DNA from: Streptomyces rugosispiralis
Lineage (GTDB): Bacteria; Actinomycetota; Actinomycetes; Streptomycetales; Streptomycetaceae
Length of the DNA: 64,000 nucleotides
Assembly (NCBI RefSeq): GCF_024505145.1
Contig: NZ_JANIAA010000022.1
Location: 1-64,000 of the forward strand
Direction: 5' to 3'
Part shown: in pieces, positions 61,195-64,000 of the stretch
Numbering within the stretch: the first letter of the stretch is position 1
Layout: each line of letters starts with the position of its first letter
Program-made: the position numbers and the translations under genes
The notes under the pieces: model-generated
Databases searched by the model: none
The model's input: only the letters and a program-made list of their open reading frames with translations
What the model was told of the DNA's origin: nothing

Positions 61195-61584
61195 TCACTT
61201 GACCTCGACGGAGGCGCCGGCGCCCTTGAGGGACTCGGCGGCCTTCTCGGCGGCGTCCTTGGCGACCTTCTCGAGAACGGGCTTCGGGGCGCCGTCCACG
61301 AGGTCCTTGGCCTCCTTCAGACCCAGGGAGGTCAGCTCACGCACGACCTTGATGACCTGGATCTTCTTGTCGCCGGCACCGGTGAGGATGACGTCGAACT
61401 CGTCCTTCTCCTCCTCGGCCGGGGCAGCGGCGCCCGGGGCACCCGGGGCGGCGGCGACGACGGCGGCCGGGGCGGCGGCGGTGACGTCGAACTTCTCCTC
61501 GAAGGCCTTCACGAACTCGGAGAGCTCGATGAGGGTCATTTCCTCGAACTGCGACAGCAGGTCTTCCTGGCTGAGCTTCGCCAT
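61195..61584 (-). CDS. rplL: 50S ribosomal protein L7/L12
   Basis: This 129-aa stalk protein has an N-terminal dimer domain (MAKLSQEDLLSQFEEMTLIE), an Ala/Pro-rich hinge (APGAPGAAAPAEEE) and a C-terminal domain that recruits translation GTPases (VIKVVRELTSLGLKEAKDLV). It lies 84 nt after rplJ. Confidence 0.98.
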   Translation of the reverse strand: MAKLSQEDLLSQFEEMTLIELSEFVKAFEEKFDVTAAAPAAVVAAAPGAPGAAAPAEEEKDEFDVILTGAGDKKIQVIKVVRELTSLGLKEAKDLVDGAPKPVLEKVAKDAAEKAAESLKGAGASVEVK

Positions 61585-61668
61585 GGTGGCGGTCCTTCCA
61601 CTAATTCGGCGGGTGGTGCCGGATGTACATGTCGGCGGGCTTCCGGGCCCGCTGCGACCGGGGCCTGA

Positions 61669-62232
61669 TTACTCGGCGGCCTCGGCCTCGGCGGGAGCCG
61701 GGGTGTCGGCACCGCCCTGCTCGGCCTGCTTCTGCCGGAGCGCCTCGGCGGTCCGGACGAACTTCGACAGCGGGGCCTGGAAGAGCGCGGCAGCCTGGGA
61801 CTGCTTGGCCTTCATCGCACCCGCCAGCTTGGCGAGCAGCACCTCACGGGACTCGAGGTCCGCGAGCTTCTTGATCTCGTCGGCGGACAGCGCCTTACCG
61901 TCAAGGACACCGCCCTTGATGACGAGAGCGGGGTTGTCCTTGGCGAAGTCACGGAGACCCTTCGCCGCCTCGACCGGGTCACCGGTCACGAAGGCGACGG
62001 CCGACGAACCCGCGAACAGGTCGTCGAGCTGGTTGATCCCGGCCTCGTTGGCCGCGATCTTGGTCAGCGTGTTCTTCACCACACGGTACTGAGCGTTCTC
62101 ACCGAGCGAACGGCGCAGCTCCTTCAGCTGCGCGACGGTGAGACCGGTGTACGCGGTTACGAGAGCCGCGTTGGAGTTGCGGAACTTCTCCCGCATCTCG
62201 TCGACGGCTGCGACCTTGTCAGGACTCGCCAT
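61669..62232 (-). CDS. rplJ: 50S ribosomal protein L10
   Basis: This 187-aa stalk base binds 23S rRNA through its N-terminal domain (MASPDKVAAVDEMREKFRNS; LRRSLGENAQYRVVKNTLTK) and L7/L12 dimers through its C-terminal helix. The ATG at 62232 follows GGAAGGAGG. L10, alone or with L7/L12, commonly represses its own translation through the leader. Confidence 0.98.
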   Translation of the reverse strand: MASPDKVAAVDEMREKFRNSNAALVTAYTGLTVAQLKELRRSLGENAQYRVVKNTLTKIAANEAGINQLDDLFAGSSAVAFVTGDPVEAAKGLRDFAKDNPALVIKGGVLDGKALSADEIKKLADLESREVLLAKLAGAMKAKQSQAAALFQAPLSKFVRTAEALRQKQAEQGGADTPAPAEAEAAE

Positions 62233-62440
62233 GAGCCTCGGCCTCCTTCCGGGTGATGAGGACCGCTTCGGCCTGAAGGAAGGAGACTGACAACGCGAAA
62301 ACGCCCCGGCGCAGGCGCTCGGGGCGTAACTCGACCGGCACGGACCCACGGCCCGTTCGGGAGTGCAACCTTAAGTCACCTACGCAGGTCGCCCGCAGCT
62401 AGCGGATCCTTCAGCCACCGGAATCCCTTGCGGGACACGG
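62233..62440 (-). ncRNA. L10 leader (rplJ-rplL 5' untranslated region)
   Basis: This untranslated leader of about 200 nt contains a strong hairpin at 62301-62327: arms ACGCCCCG and CGGGGCGT closed by an inner GCGC-AG-GCGC stem, ending 69 nt before the ATG. Its position matches the autoregulatory L10 leader of other bacteria. The characteristic kink-turn was not positively identified, so the RNA family assignment is by location. Confidence 0.5.
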
Positions 62441-62469
62441 CGACAACCAGCGGTCTTTGGCTTCGTCAA
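62441..62469 (-). promoter_or_regulatory. Candidate rplJ promoter
   Basis: TTGACG (62464-62469) and TTGTCG (62441-62446) are 17 nt apart on the minus strand, between the lipoprotein stop and the leader. The -10 box is poor. Confidence 0.4.
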
Positions 62470-62507
62470 GAGATTACGCGAACGGGCCGCGGCCAGGCAA
62501 ATCGGCT

Positions 62508-63398
62508 CTACTGCTGGAGCATGTCCTGGAAGTCCACGGTGTCCGAGGAGGACGGCTCGGTGACGGTCACGCTGGTGCCGTAGTCCGAGTAGAAGACCGT
62601 GGAGTCGTAGGCGCCGTTGTTGCTCTGCGCCTGCTCACGCTTCTTGACCAGCAGGTTCTCCTCGTCCACCCACAGGTCGATGGTCTCGGTGTCCATACCG
62701 GAGGACTCCAGCTGCTTCTGCAGGGCGTCCAGGTCCGACTGGCCGAGCTCCTTGGACTGCATCTTGGCGATCTCGGAGACCTTGACCGTGCCCGTGTAGT
62801 GGGTGGCCTTGACGCCCTTCACGTCCTCGCTGCCCACGCTCTTGACCTTGCCCGTGGCGAGCAGCAGCTCCACCGAGCGCGACGGGTTGTTGTTCTGCAT
62901 CTGGTCCTTCAGGAAGGCGCCCGAGGGGCCCGCCTTCTGGGCCAGCACGTCGTAGTCGTACTTCACCCAGTGCTTGCCGCTGCCCGCCTGGGCGGCGAAC
63001 TCGTCGCCCATGTTCAGGAACATGGCGTCCGGGGTGTACTTGGCGTCCATCGGCTTGCCCGCGATCGGGGAGGAGGCGATGGCGCCACCGTTCTGGGTGA
63101 TGGACATGTTGGCCCGGATGCCGTTGGCCCAGTCCATGTCGCCGGACATCTGCGAGTTCTGCTCGCCCATCTTGGTGGTGCCCTCGACCTTGGCCGAGTT
63201 CTTCTTGTCCGTCTGCTGCGAGGCGAGCTTGAGCGCCGCCAGCGGGCTCATCGCGGACTGCCCGGACTTGTCGCCGCCGGTCTTGTCGCCGGCCTTGTCA
63301 CTGTCGGACTTCTCGCTCCCGCACGCGGTGAGGCCGACCATCAGAACGAGACTTCCAGCGGCTATCGCCCATCGCGCACCAACATGAGTACCGCGCAC
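62508..63398 (-). CDS. LppX/LolA-like lipoprotein
   Basis: This 296-aa lipoprotein starts with GTG behind GGGGGAG. The signal peptide ends in the lipobox GLTAC (LVLMVGLTACGSEKSDSDKA). The mature protein has a Lys/Asp-rich linker and an LppX-like beta domain (KVEGTTKMGEQNSQMSGDMD; IDLWVDEENLLVKKREQAQS). It lies between rplA and rplJ on the same strand and has a terminator before it. It may carry lipid or interact with the envelope; no partner is visible. Confidence 0.85.
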   Translation of the reverse strand: MRGTHVGARWAIAAGSLVLMVGLTACGSEKSDSDKAGDKTGGDKSGQSAMSPLAALKLASQQTDKKNSAKVEGTTKMGEQNSQMSGDMDWANGIRANMSITQNGGAIASSPIAGKPMDAKYTPDAMFLNMGDEFAAQAGSGKHWVKYDYDVLAQKAGPSGAFLKDQMQNNNPSRSVELLLATGKVKSVGSEDVKGVKATHYTGTVKVSEIAKMQSKELGQSDLDALQKQLESSGMDTETIDLWVDEENLLVKKREQAQSNNGAYDSTVFYSDYGTSVTVTEPSSSDTVDFQDMLQQ

Positions 63399-63473
63399 GG
63401 CTCCCCCTAGTTTTTATTTCTCTTTTACGTGTACCGCAGAGTGACTCTAGCGGAGGGGACCGACAACGGAAGA

Positions 63474-63515
63474 CGCCGGGCCCCCGCACCATCGACGCGG
63501 TGCGGGGGCCCGGCG
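63474..63515 (-). terminator. Terminator of rplK-rplA
   Basis: Perfect 17-bp arms CGCCGGGCCCCCGCACC and its complement enclose an 8-nt loop, 34 nt after the rplA stop. This is the longest perfect stem in the window. Confidence 0.9.
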
Positions 63516-63548
63516 GTTGCACACCGTGGTGCGCTGATCAGGGGCGCC

Positions 63549-64000
63549 TCAGATGGCGTCTTCCTCGACCAGCAGGTTGCGGGTGCGGTTGGCGTCCAGC
63601 GGGATGCCGGGGCCCATCGTGGTGGTGAGGGTCGCCTTCTTGATGTAGCGGCCCTTCGCGGCGGACGGCTTGAGACGGTTGATCTCCTCGAGCGCCGCGG
63701 CGTAGTTCTCCACCAGCCGCGTCTCGTCGAACGAGAGCTTGCCGATGATGAAGTGCAGGTTCGAGTGCTTGTCGACGCGGAACTCGATCTTGCCGCCCTT
63801 GATGTCCGTGACGGCCTTGGCCACGTCGGGGGTGACGGTGCCGGTCTTCGGGTTCGGCATCAGACCACGCGGACCGAGCACCCGGCCGAGGCGGCCGACC
63901 TTGCCCATGAGGTCCGGGGTGGCGACGACGGCGTCGAAGTCCAGGCGGCCCTTGGACACCTCGTCGATGAGCTCGTCGGAGCCGACGATGTCGGCGCCCG
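63549..64000 (-). CDS. rplA: 50S ribosomal protein L1, N-terminus off the window
   Basis: The visible C-terminal ~150 residues begin GADIVGSDELIDEVSKGRLD and include GLMPNPKTGTVTPDVAKAVT, the L1 rRNA-binding signature, ending TMGPGIPLDANRTRNLLVEE and DAI. L1 forms the L1 stalk and represses the rplK-rplA mRNA. The gene runs off the right edge, so its start is not seen. An ATG at 63959 would give a truncated protein and is not the true start. Confidence 0.97.
   Translation of the reverse strand, partial: GADIVGSDELIDEVSKGRLDFDAVVATPDLMGKVGRLGRVLGPRGLMPNPKTGTVTPDVAKAVTDIKGGKIEFRVDKHSNLHFIIGKLSFDETRLVENYAAALEEINRLKPSAAKGRYIKKATLTTTMGPGIPLDANRTRNLLVEEDAI

Overview
The window is chromosomal DNA of a high-GC actinomycete, almost certainly a Streptomyces. 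The evidence is very high GC with strong third-position bias, frequent GTG starts, actinobacterial forms of the ribosomal proteins (short zinc S14, S9 with an N-terminal extension, L17 with an acidic tail), and the Streptomyces order glmS-acpS / glmM-rpsI-rplM / truA-rplQ-rpoA / infA-map-adk-secY / spc-S10 / tuf-fusA-rpsG-rpsL / rpoC-rpoB-rplL-rplJ / rplA. Almost all housekeeping genes read on the minus strand. I saw no rRNA or tRNA gene, no CRISPR array and no transposase or integrase gene.

Region by region. (1) 1-6734 is accessory DNA: the edge of an RsbW-like ATPase gene, an XRE-TPR regulator, a small two-repeat protein, and then a mosaic of small gene cassettes (Nudix hydrolase with acetyltransferase; quinone-oxidoreductase-like enzyme with TetR regulator). 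These are interspersed with three copies of a 240-305 bp repeat that carries a conserved imperfect inverted repeat. The last copy abuts the stop codon of acpS. Gene remnants (an AcpS C-terminus, an acetyltransferase C-terminus and a frameshifted XRE-regulator C-terminus) lie between them. (2) 6735-20268 holds acpS-glmS, a lipoprotein, coaA with a DUF389 membrane protein, glmM, rpsI-rplM, two envelope proteins, a GT4 glycosyltransferase with an unidentified C-terminal half, and a small membrane protein. (3) 20307-24276 is a five-gene translationally coupled stressosome operon (RsbR, RsbS, RsbT, a kinase-phosphatase fusion and a SpoIIE-type phosphatase) with no sigma factor beside it. (4) 24452-42314 is truA-rplQ-rpoA-rpsD-rpsK-rpsM-rpmJ-infA, map, adk-secY, and the spc and S10 operons, with hairpins at the operon joints. 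(5) 42860-48214 is an accessory interval with a DUF3152 metalloprotease-like protein, a Tat-exported PIG-L deacetylase, and an overlapping gene pair whose products have oppositely charged tails. (6) 48328-64000 is tuf-fusA-rpsG-rpsL, rpoC-rpoB, rplL-rplJ, a lipoprotein and the 3' part of rplA.

Working together. Most of the window builds the translation and transcription machinery, and its control is visible in promoters, leaders and attenuators. A nearly identical 27-nt stem-loop-forming element sits in the leaders of both rpsJ (S10 operon) and rpsL (str operon). glmS and glmM feed UDP-GlcNAc synthesis; acpS and coaA feed holo-ACP and CoA. RpoB carries Asn at the position of E. coli Ser531 and Thr at Asn518, inside the rifampicin-binding region, which suggests natural rifamycin tolerance. 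The strongest candidates for unusual biology are the repeat-flanked cassettes at acpS, the sigma-less stressosome operon, the natural rpoB variant, the shared r-protein leader element and the charged-tail gene pair.
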